Shown here piece after piece: positions 17,200 to 26,711 of a DNA stretch of 64,000 nucleotides (positions are counted from its first letter, which is position 1; the number at the start of each line of letters is the position of its first letter). The notes under the pieces are model-generated. The model searched no databases and had not been told where the DNA came from. It was given only the letters and a program-made list of their open reading frames with translations. The translations under genes were made by a program, and so were the position numbers. The stretch comes from an uncultured Erysipelotrichales bacterium (GTDB taxonomy: Bacteria; Bacillota_I; Bacilli_A; Erysipelotrichales; Coprobacillaceae), in assembly GCA_910579135.1 (NCBI GenBank), contig CAJTTM010000005.1, forward strand, positions 55,496 through 119,495, read 5' to 3'.

Positions 17200-17535
17200 T
17201 TATTGATTTAATTCTGTAAATATATCATATGCCATTGCTAATGTGGTTTCAATGTAATATGCATATTCAGACACGTTTTGTATCATTGGTAAAGTATATC
17301 CTGTTGGAATATAATTCCCTTCAATATCCTCTAGATTAACCCACACGACTTCTCTACGACCAAAGATATGTAAATCCTTTTTGATCAAATCTAAAACAAA
17401 ATCACATTCATAGCTCTTTTGAGTATTGTTGTTTACACTTTCTTCGAATATTGATTTAAAATCCTTTACAGTATTTTTAGTGTTGACATATACTAAATTC
17501 CTATCTAACAAGTAATGATATGCATCCCTTAACAT
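17200..17535 (-). CDS. Small protein, paralogue of the gene at 17609
   Basis: 111 residues, MLRDAYHYLLDRNLVYVNTKN to MAYDIFTELNQ. It shares spacing and motifs with its upstream neighbour: an N-terminal Y.YL/I...N, a central DLI.K.L/K, and W...REF/EGN.IP...LP/HP before a helical end. No acidic tail. Both are short and probably arose by tandem duplication. Function unknown. AAGGAG site 8 bases before ATG. Confidence 0.65.
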   Translation of the reverse strand: MLRDAYHYLLDRNLVYVNTKNTVKDFKSIFEESVNNNTQKSYECDFVLDLIKKDLHIFGRREVVWVNLEDIEGNYIPTGYTLPMIQNVSEYAYYIETTLAMAYDIFTELNQ

Positions 17536-17608
17536 TTTAACGCTCCTTCTCTATTCCTTAAAAACCGACAAATATAATACTATCTTGTATCCAACACATA
17601 GTCAAGGA

Positions 17609-17968
17609 CTATAGTACATGAACATTATATTTTGTTATTGTTCTTGGAGTGTTCATCAACAAAAAGATAGTATATGCCTGTGAAAGTAATACTCTTATAT
17701 GAACTTCCTTAACATATGGGTGTAGATTTATATCATATGGTATAAATTCTCTATCTATCCATTTAAAGGTTATATTGCACAGGGTATCACTATCATTTAC
17801 TTTTATTAGTTTTTTTGTTTTATCTATTAAATTTCTTGTATCGAATTCCTGATGTTGTCGTGCAGATCTTTTGATTGTATTGTAATAAATTTTAAATCGT
17901 CTTTTAGAATCATTATGTACTCTAAAGTTATTTTCATAAATATAATTGTAACAATCTAAAACTGACAT
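17609..17968 (-). CDS. Small protein, paralogue of the gene at 17200
   Basis: 119 residues, MSVLDCYNYIYENNFRVHNDS to TITKYNVHVL. Contains FKWIDREFIPYDINLHPYVKEVHIRVLLSQAYTIFLL, aligned with WVNLEDIEGNYIPTGYTLP...YIETTLAMAYDIF in its neighbour. No tail, no known family. AAAGGAGC upstream supports the start. Confidence 0.65.
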   Translation of the reverse strand: MSVLDCYNYIYENNFRVHNDSKRRFKIYYNTIKRSARQHQEFDTRNLIDKTKKLIKVNDSDTLCNITFKWIDREFIPYDINLHPYVKEVHIRVLLSQAYTIFLLMNTPRTITKYNVHVL

Positions 17969-18061
17969 ATGCTCAACGCTCCTTTCACATTCATTCTATC
18001 ACAAAAGCAATTTTTATATCGTCTATTTTTAAAATATACTCCATTATTTTGGAGTTAAAAT

Positions 18062-18097
18062 AAAAAAATGATAGTTTGTATCTTAATCTTACTATCA
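18062..18097 (-). terminator. Terminator of the gene ending at 18101
   Basis: Stem TGATAGT/ACTATCA followed by TTTTTTTATTTT on the minus strand. Confidence 0.8.
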
Positions 18098-18100
18098 CAC

Positions 18101-18808
18101 TTATTCTAATCCTTGTTCCTCTTCCATGCTTTCAAGATACTCATCAATATCTTCATAAATATGTCCTTCATTATCCTCAATACTATATTTATCCATATAA
18201 TCATTCATATTCATTTGTTCTAAAAATTCTTCTATACTTTCCTGATGTAAAACATTATCAAAAAGGTTGTCTATCATACTGTCAAAAATATAAATCAACT
18301 GATTGCTGTTTGTATATTCCATTTTAAGTGTAACAACCTTATTGTCATCATAAAATGACTTTTCATATATTTTTGGTGTGTTTTCAATATCTAGCTGATT
18401 ATTAATCATAGACACAATTTCATCAGTTGTGAAATGATTATGTAAATCATTACAGCATTTCAATATAAGTGTATTGTATTGCAATACTCCATTTTTGATG
18501 ACTTCATTGATTGCATTATGAATAATGAAATCATCATATTTATTTTTCAAAGTTTTAAAATCCATAGATTCTTTATGTTGACTCTTTATACTTCCCACTA
18601 TGATATACTCTCTATTCTCATAATCAATTTCTACGTTATCATATCCATTTTGCATAAAGTAATCTTTAAAATAGTTTTCTGCATCTAAATAGTTCTTATA
18701 AGCCTCAAAATTAGAATTAAATGTTTTAATATACTGGTTATCCATATATGCAACATAACATTCTCCTTCAGGGACAAGCTTGATTTTAATTTTTTCTTTC
18801 TTTTCCAT
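18101..18808 (-). CDS. Tailed protein of unknown function
   Basis: 235 residues from MEKKEKIKIKLVPEGECYVAYMDNQ, with GGAGG before this ATG preferred over an earlier one. Predicted largely alpha/beta with acidic C-terminal third (SIEEFLEQMNMNDYMDKYSIEDNEG). It ends EYLESMEEEQGLE, a loose version of the shared tail (acidic, one late hydrophobic residue), and uses an ordinary terminator rather than the tail-stop hairpin. No motif recognised. Confidence 0.65.
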   Translation of the reverse strand: MEKKEKIKIKLVPEGECYVAYMDNQYIKTFNSNFEAYKNYLDAENYFKDYFMQNGYDNVEIDYENREYIIVGSIKSQHKESMDFKTLKNKYDDFIIHNAINEVIKNGVLQYNTLILKCCNDLHNHFTTDEIVSMINNQLDIENTPKIYEKSFYDDNKVVTLKMEYTNSNQLIYIFDSMIDNLFDNVLHQESIEEFLEQMNMNDYMDKYSIEDNEGHIYEDIDEYLESMEEEQGLE

Positions 18809-18840
18809 ATTTACCTCCATCACTTTTTAATAGATTAAAA

Positions 18841-18861
18841 AATAAGGCAAGTTGCCTTATT
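18841..18861 (-). repeat. Tail-stop hairpin, copy 9 of 15
   Basis: Perfect 10-base arms containing the stop of the AbiEii-type gene; 32 bases to the next start. Confidence 0.92.
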
Positions 18862-19744
18862 CCATTTCTAAATCTTCTTCCTCTCTTTCACGTTCCATTT
18901 CTATTTCAACTTGTTCATGTATCAATGCAAATGTTTCAAATATATCATCTAATGAAATTGTATGATAAGGATACGTTTTTTTCTGGTACTTTTCAAAATT
19001 TTGATTAAAGATTTCTGAGGTTTTTAATTCATGAATAATTTTTTCAAAGTTAAATAGATTATTTATAGTACCACGATCTCGAGATACTTCTATTATCGTT
19101 TCTCCTAATAATTCATTATTTATCAGATGTTTACAGTCATTAATCAAAAATTGAATATCAAATAAATCTCTCATTCTAGTATTAAATTCACCACGGTCCA
19201 ATGTTGTTTCATATTTTTCAGCAATAATATTTTCTAATGGATAGGACATCACATTAATATCTTGATTATCAATCATGCTTGGTAGATTTGTATGAACTGC
19301 ATATGGATAAATAAGAGTGTTATTTGAGATATCCAGTTTAAGCCTTAATTTCAATTTATCATGAACAGCATCTAATGTAACGTTGAAGCCACTATATCCA
19401 TCATCAAGCTGAGTGTTTTTAATATTTGTTATTTTATAATCGAAAAAACTATCATTATCTACTTCCATGACCTTATTCAAAATAGTAATAATCTCATTCT
19501 CACTAAATATTGTTGAATTAAATGTCATATCAATATCTCTGGTTGAACGAGTATCAATCCCCAGTAATGTAGAAACAACAAAACCACCCTTGATAATAAA
19601 GGAATTCTTATATTCTGAACAACTAATTTTCTTTACAAATTCTTCTAATATAAATCTTTGTTGTATTTCAACAATGGAAATGTTTTTTTCTTTAGATAGT
19701 TTTCTAATATTACTTTTCCATTTATCTATGGACATATCTTTCAC
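18857..19744 (-). CDS. AbiEii-type nucleotidyltransferase toxin with acidic tail
   Basis: 295 residues. FIIKGGFVVSTLLGIDTRSTRDIDMTFNSTIF matches the AbiEii/MenA nucleotidyltransferase core (GG...R.T.DID). Further conserved-looking parts are EKYETTLDRGEFNTRMRDLFDIQFLI, typical of this fold. In type IV systems this enzyme is the toxin and the AbiEi-like neighbour the antitoxin (established). The start is GTG, eight bases after AAGGAGG. It ends EREREEEDLEME: the toxin carries the tail, its antitoxin does not. The genes are 14 bases apart and surely co-transcribed. Confidence 0.88.
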   Translation of the reverse strand: MKDMSIDKWKSNIRKLSKEKNISIVEIQQRFILEEFVKKISCSEYKNSFIIKGGFVVSTLLGIDTRSTRDIDMTFNSTIFSENEIITILNKVMEVDNDSFFDYKITNIKNTQLDDGYSGFNVTLDAVHDKLKLRLKLDISNNTLIYPYAVHTNLPSMIDNQDINVMSYPLENIIAEKYETTLDRGEFNTRMRDLFDIQFLINDCKHLINNELLGETIIEVSRDRGTINNLFNFEKIIHELKTSEIFNQNFEKYQKKTYPYHTISLDDIFETFALIHEQVEIEMEREREEEDLEME

Positions 19745-19758
19745 TTTTGTATCCTCCT

Positions 19759-20352
19759 TTATGGTTTAGTATATAAAGCAACAATTTTTTGTATTTTCTT
19801 TGAAATTTTCATTTCTTTTGCATACATAGAAAGTTTATTAAGGTTAATTTTTTCATTTAGAAAATAGTTTTGTAAACCTTCTATATATATCTGTGTCTCA
19901 ATTCTATTTTTATTCTTGATAATATCGCAGATTGTTCTCTCTTTATCATAGATTATAATTTTAGATCCTAAATCATCTATAATTTCACTTACACCCAATT
20001 TAAAAAGATTTTCCTTGACATAATAAACTTTTATCTCATTATTCCTTAAATGATATCCACTAATTGTTGTAACTGTATGCCTTTCTGGTGATCTATCCGT
20101 TAAATGATGTAAATATAATGCAGTTTCGTTACTATAAATGAGTTTATTATTGTTTTGTTGAATAAGCTTAAATTCATCGTCAACACTATCTTTATATAAA
20201 TATTTTCCTCTTGCAATTTTATCAAAGTATTTTAAATTAACTAGCTGATTAATAAAATATGAAGAATATCCACATTCCTTTAGCTCTTTTGTTGTTACAT
20301 GCCCATTATTAATACTAATAATTTCTCGTAGTTTTTCATTTATGTATTTCAT
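19759..20352 (-). CDS. AbiEi-type antitoxin
   Basis: 197 residues from MKYINEKLREII. The N-terminal wHTH reads NNGHVTTKELKECGYSSYFINQLVNLKYFDKIARGKYLYKD, the usual AbiEi/type IV antitoxin start, followed by SNETALYLHHLTDRSP and the C-terminal domain (IYDKERTICDIIKNKNRI...). It likely represses its own promoter and neutralises the toxin. No acidic tail: the last residues are KIVALYTKP. AAAGGA site favours this ATG over an upstream one. Confidence 0.88.
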   Translation of the reverse strand: MKYINEKLREIISINNGHVTTKELKECGYSSYFINQLVNLKYFDKIARGKYLYKDSVDDEFKLIQQNNNKLIYSNETALYLHHLTDRSPERHTVTTISGYHLRNNEIKVYYVKENLFKLGVSEIIDDLGSKIIIYDKERTICDIIKNKNRIETQIYIEGLQNYFLNEKINLNKLSMYAKEMKISKKIQKIVALYTKP

Positions 20353-20429
20353 AGTATTTTCCTTTCGTACATATATTATATATAATTTATGTACAAAAAT
20401 CAACTATAAGCATTTTTATTTATCCATTA

Positions 20430-20448
20430 ATAAGGCAACTTGCCTTAT
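20430..20448 (-). repeat. Tail-stop hairpin, copy 10 of 15
   Basis: 9-base perfect arms over the stop of the gene ending at 20445; no room for more than a short promoter before the AbiEi start 77 bases on. Confidence 0.9.
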
Positions 20449-21368
20449 CCCATTTCTAAATCATCCTCATTTTCTGATTCCTGATTTTGTTCTTCCCTTT
20501 CCTGCAGTAATTCATTATAATTTTGATACATTTTGATATAAGGTACTTTTGGATTTAAAAATGATTGCATTGGTAGATCATTATAGAATGCGTTATATAT
20601 TACTTCAAGCTGATATCCATCAAACATATATGAGTCATCAATTTTCTCTAGATCTAACTTAGATGTTCTCTTAAATTCTTCAATAGCTCTCCGATACGAT
20701 TCTTTGGGATTGTTTTTCAAATATTCCCTATATTCATCAAATTGTTGAAAAATTTCAGATGAGTCTAATGATGAATGGATAAATTGCTGACTGACATTAT
20801 CATATTTTCGTATCATGATATTTGTATCATTTTTCATTATCCAAAATAGATTATCATCTTTTTCAACAATCAATTTAGTAGGAACAATAATATAATTCCC
20901 TTTATATTTTGATGTTTCAGGCAATCGAAGTACAACATACTCTTTATCCTTGGAATTAAACTTTTTCCCTAACATATCTCTATCTATTTTGATTTCTACC
21001 CATTTTTCATTAGGATTTAAATGACTTATTTTACTATTTATTCTTGATTGCTCTTGCATATATATAGGTGGAGTTTCTTTCATAAGATATTCAATTTCTT
21101 CTTTTAATAAACTAATTCTTTTATTTGAAAGCTCCTCTTCAGTTAATTTATCAATATTCTTTTTTATCATTGCATATGTATTTTCCTCTTGAATACTATA
21201 TTCCTTGTCATACATATAAATAATGTGTTCCTGAAACATATTGATATAACTTGCATCCATAAATTTAAAAACTTTACTTATGTATTGTAACAGTTCAGTA
21301 TATTTTAAGGCAATAAATTCTATCTTACTTTGTCTTTTATTAAATTCATTACTTTTTCCAAATAACAT
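20445..21368 (-). CDS. Tailed protein, polyvalent-element type
   Basis: 307 residues ending ESENEDDLEMG. A helical N-terminal half is followed by WVEIKIDRDMLGKKFNSKDKEYVVLRLPETSKYKGNYIIVPTKLIVE, a small beta-rich module that I have seen as a recurring type in proteins of large conjugative elements, though I cannot name it. AGGAG supports the start. It lies between the methylase-helicase and the toxin-antitoxin pair. Confidence 0.7.
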   Translation of the reverse strand: MLFGKSNEFNKRQSKIEFIALKYTELLQYISKVFKFMDASYINMFQEHIIYMYDKEYSIQEENTYAMIKKNIDKLTEEELSNKRISLLKEEIEYLMKETPPIYMQEQSRINSKISHLNPNEKWVEIKIDRDMLGKKFNSKDKEYVVLRLPETSKYKGNYIIVPTKLIVEKDDNLFWIMKNDTNIMIRKYDNVSQQFIHSSLDSSEIFQQFDEYREYLKNNPKESYRRAIEEFKRTSKLDLEKIDDSYMFDGYQLEVIYNAFYNDLPMQSFLNPKVPYIKMYQNYNELLQEREEQNQESENEDDLEMG

Positions 21369-21402
21369 TTTTATCTCTCCTCTTTCTTATTCTATAAACA
21401 AA

Positions 21403-21423
21403 AATAAGGCAATTTGCCTTATT
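21403..21423 (-). repeat. Tail-stop hairpin, copy 11 of 15
   Basis: Perfect 10-base arms with central T/A; contains the stop of the 1711-residue gene; 34 bases to the next start. Confidence 0.92.
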
Positions 21424-24400
21424 CCTGTTCTAAACTTTCTTCTTCATCTAATACAACTTGAGATTGATGAGAAACATTAAGACTATCATTTAATGTTCTT
21501 TGTCTTTCTAGCAATTCTGCCAACTTTTTCTCCTCGGGATAGGTAGTTTCTACCATTTTCTGATAATGCTGCAGTTGTTTTTTCATCATATCAAGATCAA
21601 TCTTTTCATTTTCATATGTTTCAGGTATACCTTGAATAACCTTTAACATTCTGACAAAGTTAACTCTTCCAATTTGATGAACTTCATTCATCATTTTATA
21701 TTCTCTTTCTTTTCCAATAATTGTTAGCATTTTATCAGCTATTCCAAAATCAAATCCACAAAATTGTCCTATGACAACTGTATCAGGATTTCTCTTTATT
21801 CGATTAGATATGTCATACAATACATCTCCCGCATCTTTCATATTCCTAAATATTTGATCTTTAATGGTGATACTAAACCATTCTTCAATATTTTCCATTT
21901 TGTTTTTTAGGCTATTTTGAGCCAGTGGAATATCAGACTGAATTCTTGCTATCTTTTTGCAGATATTAGAAATTGATTGAGGTAATGCTATGAGATTTCT
22001 TTGAGCACTATATTTTTCTTTATTAAAGATTTGTTTTTCTAATTGTAATTTCTTTATCTCATTATCGACTTCCATTTTTTCTTTAATAAGTGGATTTCCT
22101 GAGGCTATCGCTTTAACTTCTGCATAAGACATAATATTGGTATTATCCTCTTCAATTTCTCTAGATGATGTCATACCTTCTAAAAGCTGATTCATGTAAG
22201 ACGCTTTTGTTTCGATCATCTGCCAGCTGTAAGAGTCAAAGGATTTCTTAGTAACATATCTAAATTCATAGATTTCACTGTATTGATTTCCCTGTCTAAA
22301 TCCTCGACCATTTCTTTGTTCTATGTCTGAGGCTCTCCATGGTACATCTACATGATGAATTGCAATCAGTTTATCTTGAACATTTGTTCCAGCTCCTAAT
22401 TTAGCTGTAGACCCTAATAATATCCTCGTGTTTCCACGTTTCATACTATTAAACAACTTTGTTTTTTGAATTTCTGTCTTTGCCTCATGAATATAAGCTA
22501 TTTCATCATTTGGCACACCTAATCGTATAAGTCCTTCTTTAATTTCATCATAAACATTAAAACGATATTGTGATGGAGTTGATGAATCACAAAAAACAAG
22601 CTGAGTCGCTTTATCTTCTTCATAATCTTTCCATACATTGTAAATATTAGTGATAACTGCATCAAGTTTATCTCCAGCAATATAGCCATAACACGGATCA
22701 ATTAACCTTAGATCAATAGAAGCCTTCTTACTATCTGTAGTTACTTTCAGCATATTATCTTCTCTAGGATCAACAGATCCAGAGTGAATGTTTTCACTTC
22801 TTTCAACAATTTCTCCTATATATGTTTCCAATTCTGAACTTGGTTCTATGACAACGACATTAGGTTTCCCTCCTATATGTTTTGGTGGGATAACATTAGT
22901 TCTTCCTGTAGTTGATTCACTTAATGCCTTTTTTAGCATACCTTCAGTTTGAATTTCAGCAACCTGTCTAAACATGGTCATCAGTTCAGGAACATTAAAA
23001 AATTTATTAAATCTTTCTCTTGTTGTAAATCCACTTCCATCAATACTGATTTCAAGTGAGCTGACTACCTCTCCAAAATTCTTTGCCCATGCATCAAAAC
23101 AGAATATACCACATTCATGTAATGTTTCTTCTTGTAAATATCTCTGCATATTATAAAGCTCTGCCATTGTATTTGAAATTGGAGTCCCTGTTGCAAAGCA
23201 TACTCCACCTCCACTCTCCAATATATAGCTTGTCTTCATATACATATCACTAGCTTTTTGTGATTTGGTTTGAGGGACTCCTGCGACATTAGACATTTTT
23301 GAATAAATATACAAATTTTTAAATTCATGTGCCTCATCTACAAACAGATAGTCTATACCGAGTTCATCAAAAGTAATTCCATTATCTCTAGGAATATCGG
23401 TCAATCTTTGAACATTAGATTCTATAGATTTTTTTGTTCTTTCCAATAACTTAACATATCTTGTATTTTGTCTTTCATTATAGTTTAATGACTCTAAACC
23501 ATATTCAATATCTTCTATCTCCTTTTCCATTTGTTTGATCATAATATCATTTGACATTGGAATGAGCTTAAAAGATGAATGGGCTATAATAATAGCATCA
23601 TAATCATTTGTTGCTATCTTATGAATAAATTCATTTCTTTTTTTAGAAGTAAAATCTTTTGTTGTGGCTGCTAAAATATTCGCTTGAGGATAAGCTATGA
23701 GAAATTCATTTCTCCACTGATCCACTAAATGGTTGGGAACAACTATCATGCATTTATTCGCAAGTTTCATTCTTTTCATTTCCATTGCTGCTGTAACCAT
23801 TTCAAATGTTTTTCCAGCTCCAACTTGTTGAGATAACAAGATTGATTTTGAAGACATAATTCTAAAAACTGCATTTTTTTGATATTCTTCTAACTGTAAT
23901 GAACTATTCATTTCAGGGAATATCAAATGACTTCCATCATACTTTCTTTCTACATAGTTATTTAAGGTATTATTGTAAATCTCTTCTAAATGAGTTCTTC
24001 TCTTGTAGTCTGAATAGATCCAATTGGAAAAATTCAGTTTCATCTTATCAGCTAGATTCCTTGCTATAGTTGTTCTTGTCTGATTAACTCTAGAACGTCT
24101 TTTTATTTTACCATCTTCTTCTTCATCCCAATAATCTCTTATTGTTGGTAAACGTGAATTCATGATATCCATTAATAAATCCATTCCTGTATATTCAGGC
24201 TGAGAATACATATAATTTAATTCCACTTTAGGTACTCCCCATGTTTTCGTAACATGGACATCCCATTTGTTGTAGTCACTAAGGATCCATTCTCCAGTAT
24301 ATTGAGAATAATTAAGTTTATATCTTCCTTTAAAGGAATTACTCATTTCAAATAACTGAATAATAAATTCTTCATAGTATTGAGAAGGTACCCATACAGA

Positions 24401-26554
24401 ACCTAGCTGCACTTCTATCTCATCAGCAGTAAGCCATTTAGGTTGGATTTTTTCTAAATCCTTTATGTTCTGACTAAACATATCAGGATATCTAGTATCT
24501 GCCTGTTTTGCTAATTCTAATTTTTTTCTTACATTTCCACTCAAATACTCATCAGCAGTTTCAATCTTGTTTTCTTCAAATGGTATCCTATAAGCAAGTT
24601 TATTTTCTAATAGTTCATCAATAATTGTTTGTTGTGATTTATGATATATAGTTTCAATATATTCAACATCCACTTTTCCACTTCGATTTAACGAAAGATG
24701 AAAGGCATCGGAAATGGTATCAACACTTTTTATTTCAACAATAGGTTTGATTGTTCGTTTAAAAAAGAAGTCACTTTTTGTAACTTCCTTTGTTCCAGTA
24801 TTTATTTTTTCTAATGCTGTAAGCATATAATAATTCGGGTCATTTTTTAGTATTAATATTGTTTTTCTAGTATTTATATATCCATATTTTTTTACATAGT
24901 CATCATAAAGCTGATTAAGGTTCTGTCTCTCATTTTGATATTCCTCTTCATCATTACTTTTCTTTTGAATAGAGATCATATTCTGAACAGAATCCTTAAT
25001 TTGTATAAGGGTTTTTATTTGATCTGTATTCTTTTCAATTTCTACTGCCTCATAATCTTGTCGTAGATAAACCTTTCCATTAACGATAAAGTGTTCATTG
25101 TTTTTATATTTATAGAGATCCAATTGTAATTGATTACTATTCTCTTCTAAATTAATTAATTGACTTTCCTTATATATCTGTTTTGGAAACTGATGTAAAA
25201 CTTTCTCAATCATTTCATCAAATGATATGTCTTGATTATTAACAGAAAGTGTATACCCACCATATTGATTTTTTACAACTTTACACTCTCCATAAACCAT
25301 TTCAGGATGTTCTATAAAATACTGGTTCATATAGACATTATTTCCGATATGTTCCCTATCCAACCATGACACATGAGTCCTTGTAAAATCATATTTTTCT
25401 TTTTTTTGAAAAAAAACAATATCACTAATAACTGAAGTGTTAGCCCCATTATTTTGAAAAGTCGTATTAGGAAGTCTGATAGCTCCTAAAAAATCTGCTT
25501 TTTTATGGACTAGACTTCTTATTTCAGAATTTCCATCTAATGTATTAGTAGAAGTAACAAAAGCAACTATTCCACCTTCTCTTACCTTATCTATACTTTT
25601 TAATATAAAATAATTATGAATATCAAGATTATACTTATTGTAATCTAAATCATGTATTTTATATCTTCCAAATGGAATATTAGAAATAATTAAGTCAAAG
25701 AAATCATTAGGAAATGATGTTTTTTCATATCCAGTAACCTGTATTAATGACTTTGGATATAGATTTTGAGCTATCTGCCCTGATATTTCATCAATTTCTA
25801 CTCCATATAAGGAAGAATTTTCCATTATATCTTCAGGCATTAAACCAAAAAAATTTCCTGTTCCCATAGATGGATCTAATATATTTCCTTTATTAAATCC
25901 CATATGATTTAATATTTTATACATTCCTTCTATAACTTCGTATGGAGTATAAAAGCTAGTTAAAACAGAGGCTTTCATCTGTTGATATTGTTCAATGCTT
26001 ACTAACTCCTTTAATTGATTCCTTTCTTTCTGCCACTCTTTATTTCCTTCATCAAAAACTTGTGGAAGTCCACCCCAGCCCGAATAAAAAGAAAGTATCT
26101 CCTGTTCTTTGAAAGTGAGATACTTTTTATTTTGTTTAATACATGATAATGCTTCAATATTTCTTTTAAACTTTTCACGGCTTTTACTTTTTAAGTCTTT
26201 ATTTATTATTCTGTAATTTGTGGATTGAACAACGGATTCTGTATTACCCATTCCATTGTCTTCTCTTGTGCTGTCTGAAGGATTTGACGATTGTAATTGA
26301 TCTCTTCCATAAAATTGACTGGTTTCTTTTTTAACTTCAACGATACTTCCTCCAGCATTCTCATTTGAATTGAGTCCATCTCCAATTGAAAACTTTCCAA
26401 TGTTTCCTTGAGCTTTCCATTCATCTTTAATCGTAAATATTCCTGAGGATTCCTCTCCCTCAGCATTTCCAATAATTGATTCATTGAATAAAGACAATTG
26501 TTCATATGTATTTCTTCCATCAGTAATCACTCCATTCTTTTTCTTTCTTACCAT
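21419..26554 (-). CDS. Giant polyvalent protein: adenine methylase plus SNF2-like helicase
   Basis: 1711 residues. After a low-complexity N-terminus (~1-130), a methyltransferase-like domain shows ILDPSMGTGNFFG (225-237, motif I) and IISNIPFGRYK (~289-299, motif IV in the NPPY position). A helicase follows: SQQVGAGKTFEMV near 910, VDEAHEFKNL near 1070, CFATGTPISNTMAELYN, and LLGSTAKLGAGTNVQ...DIEQRNGRGFRQGN near 1390-1420. The C-terminus is helical and ends LDEEESLEQE, a variant tail. This matches the polyvalent methylase-helicases of phages and conjugative elements, thought to protect incoming DNA (established class). Strong AGGAGG start. Confidence 0.92.
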   Translation of the reverse strand: MVRKKKNGVITDGRNTYEQLSLFNESIIGNAEGEESSGIFTIKDEWKAQGNIGKFSIGDGLNSNENAGGSIVEVKKETSQFYGRDQLQSSNPSDSTREDNGMGNTESVVQSTNYRIINKDLKSKSREKFKRNIEALSCIKQNKKYLTFKEQEILSFYSGWGGLPQVFDEGNKEWQKERNQLKELVSIEQYQQMKASVLTSFYTPYEVIEGMYKILNHMGFNKGNILDPSMGTGNFFGLMPEDIMENSSLYGVEIDEISGQIAQNLYPKSLIQVTGYEKTSFPNDFFDLIISNIPFGRYKIHDLDYNKYNLDIHNYFILKSIDKVREGGIVAFVTSTNTLDGNSEIRSLVHKKADFLGAIRLPNTTFQNNGANTSVISDIVFFQKKEKYDFTRTHVSWLDREHIGNNVYMNQYFIEHPEMVYGECKVVKNQYGGYTLSVNNQDISFDEMIEKVLHQFPKQIYKESQLINLEENSNQLQLDLYKYKNNEHFIVNGKVYLRQDYEAVEIEKNTDQIKTLIQIKDSVQNMISIQKKSNDEEEYQNERQNLNQLYDDYVKKYGYINTRKTILILKNDPNYYMLTALEKINTGTKEVTKSDFFFKRTIKPIVEIKSVDTISDAFHLSLNRSGKVDVEYIETIYHKSQQTIIDELLENKLAYRIPFEENKIETADEYLSGNVRKKLELAKQADTRYPDMFSQNIKDLEKIQPKWLTADEIEVQLGSVWVPSQYYEEFIIQLFEMSNSFKGRYKLNYSQYTGEWILSDYNKWDVHVTKTWGVPKVELNYMYSQPEYTGMDLLMDIMNSRLPTIRDYWDEEEDGKIKRRSRVNQTRTTIARNLADKMKLNFSNWIYSDYKRRTHLEEIYNNTLNNYVERKYDGSHLIFPEMNSSLQLEEYQKNAVFRIMSSKSILLSQQVGAGKTFEMVTAAMEMKRMKLANKCMIVVPNHLVDQWRNEFLIAYPQANILAATTKDFTSKKRNEFIHKIATNDYDAIIIAHSSFKLIPMSNDIMIKQMEKEIEDIEYGLESLNYNERQNTRYVKLLERTKKSIESNVQRLTDIPRDNGITFDELGIDYLFVDEAHEFKNLYIYSKMSNVAGVPQTKSQKASDMYMKTSYILESGGGVCFATGTPISNTMAELYNMQRYLQEETLHECGIFCFDAWAKNFGEVVSSLEISIDGSGFTTRERFNKFFNVPELMTMFRQVAEIQTEGMLKKALSESTTGRTNVIPPKHIGGKPNVVVIEPSSELETYIGEIVERSENIHSGSVDPREDNMLKVTTDSKKASIDLRLIDPCYGYIAGDKLDAVITNIYNVWKDYEEDKATQLVFCDSSTPSQYRFNVYDEIKEGLIRLGVPNDEIAYIHEAKTEIQKTKLFNSMKRGNTRILLGSTAKLGAGTNVQDKLIAIHHVDVPWRASDIEQRNGRGFRQGNQYSEIYEFRYVTKKSFDSYSWQMIETKASYMNQLLEGMTSSREIEEDNTNIMSYAEVKAIASGNPLIKEKMEVDNEIKKLQLEKQIFNKEKYSAQRNLIALPQSISNICKKIARIQSDIPLAQNSLKNKMENIEEWFSITIKDQIFRNMKDAGDVLYDISNRIKRNPDTVVIGQFCGFDFGIADKMLTIIGKEREYKMMNEVHQIGRVNFVRMLKVIQGIPETYENEKIDLDMMKKQLQHYQKMVETTYPEEKKLAELLERQRTLNDSLNVSHQSQVVLDEEESLEQE

Positions 26555-26652
26555 TTTATTCCTCCTTCAATTCAAATACAATGTATTCTCATAAAAAAAA
26601 TATATAATCTTCTTTTTTTATTGACTGTAAATCCATATGTATAGATTTTTTT

Positions 26653-26668
26653 AATAATATCCCACTAT
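26653..26668 (-). promoter_or_regulatory. Repeated AATAATATCCCACTAT element, copy 3
   Basis: Reads GTGGGATATTATT on the minus strand, ~100 bases upstream of the methylase-helicase start and directly after a tail-only micro-ORF. Likely the promoter region of the giant gene. Confidence 0.45.
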
Positions 26669-26669
26669 A

Positions 26670-26711
26670 TTATTCCATCTCTAAGTCCTCTTCATCTTCT
26701 AATCTTGCCAT
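26670..26711 (-). CDS. Tail-only micro-ORF, 13 residues
   Basis: Encodes MARLEDEEDLEME and stop: essentially nothing but the shared acidic tail. AAAGG eight bases before ATG could initiate it, and its ATG overlaps the stop of the upstream gene (TAATG arrangement). It may be the stump of a deleted tailed gene, a frameshifted end of its upstream neighbour, or a translated peptide. It has no tail-stop hairpin. Too short for certainty, but the match to the tail is exact. Confidence 0.5.
   Translation of the reverse strand: MARLEDEEDLEME

Noticed and set aside
16241..21480. Plus-strand ORFs sharing a K-A-[ST]-C-L-I motif near 16.3, 20.4 and 21.4 kb
   Set aside because: The shared motif is the translation of the palindrome itself; the ORFs lie antisense to real genes and lack ribosome sites.
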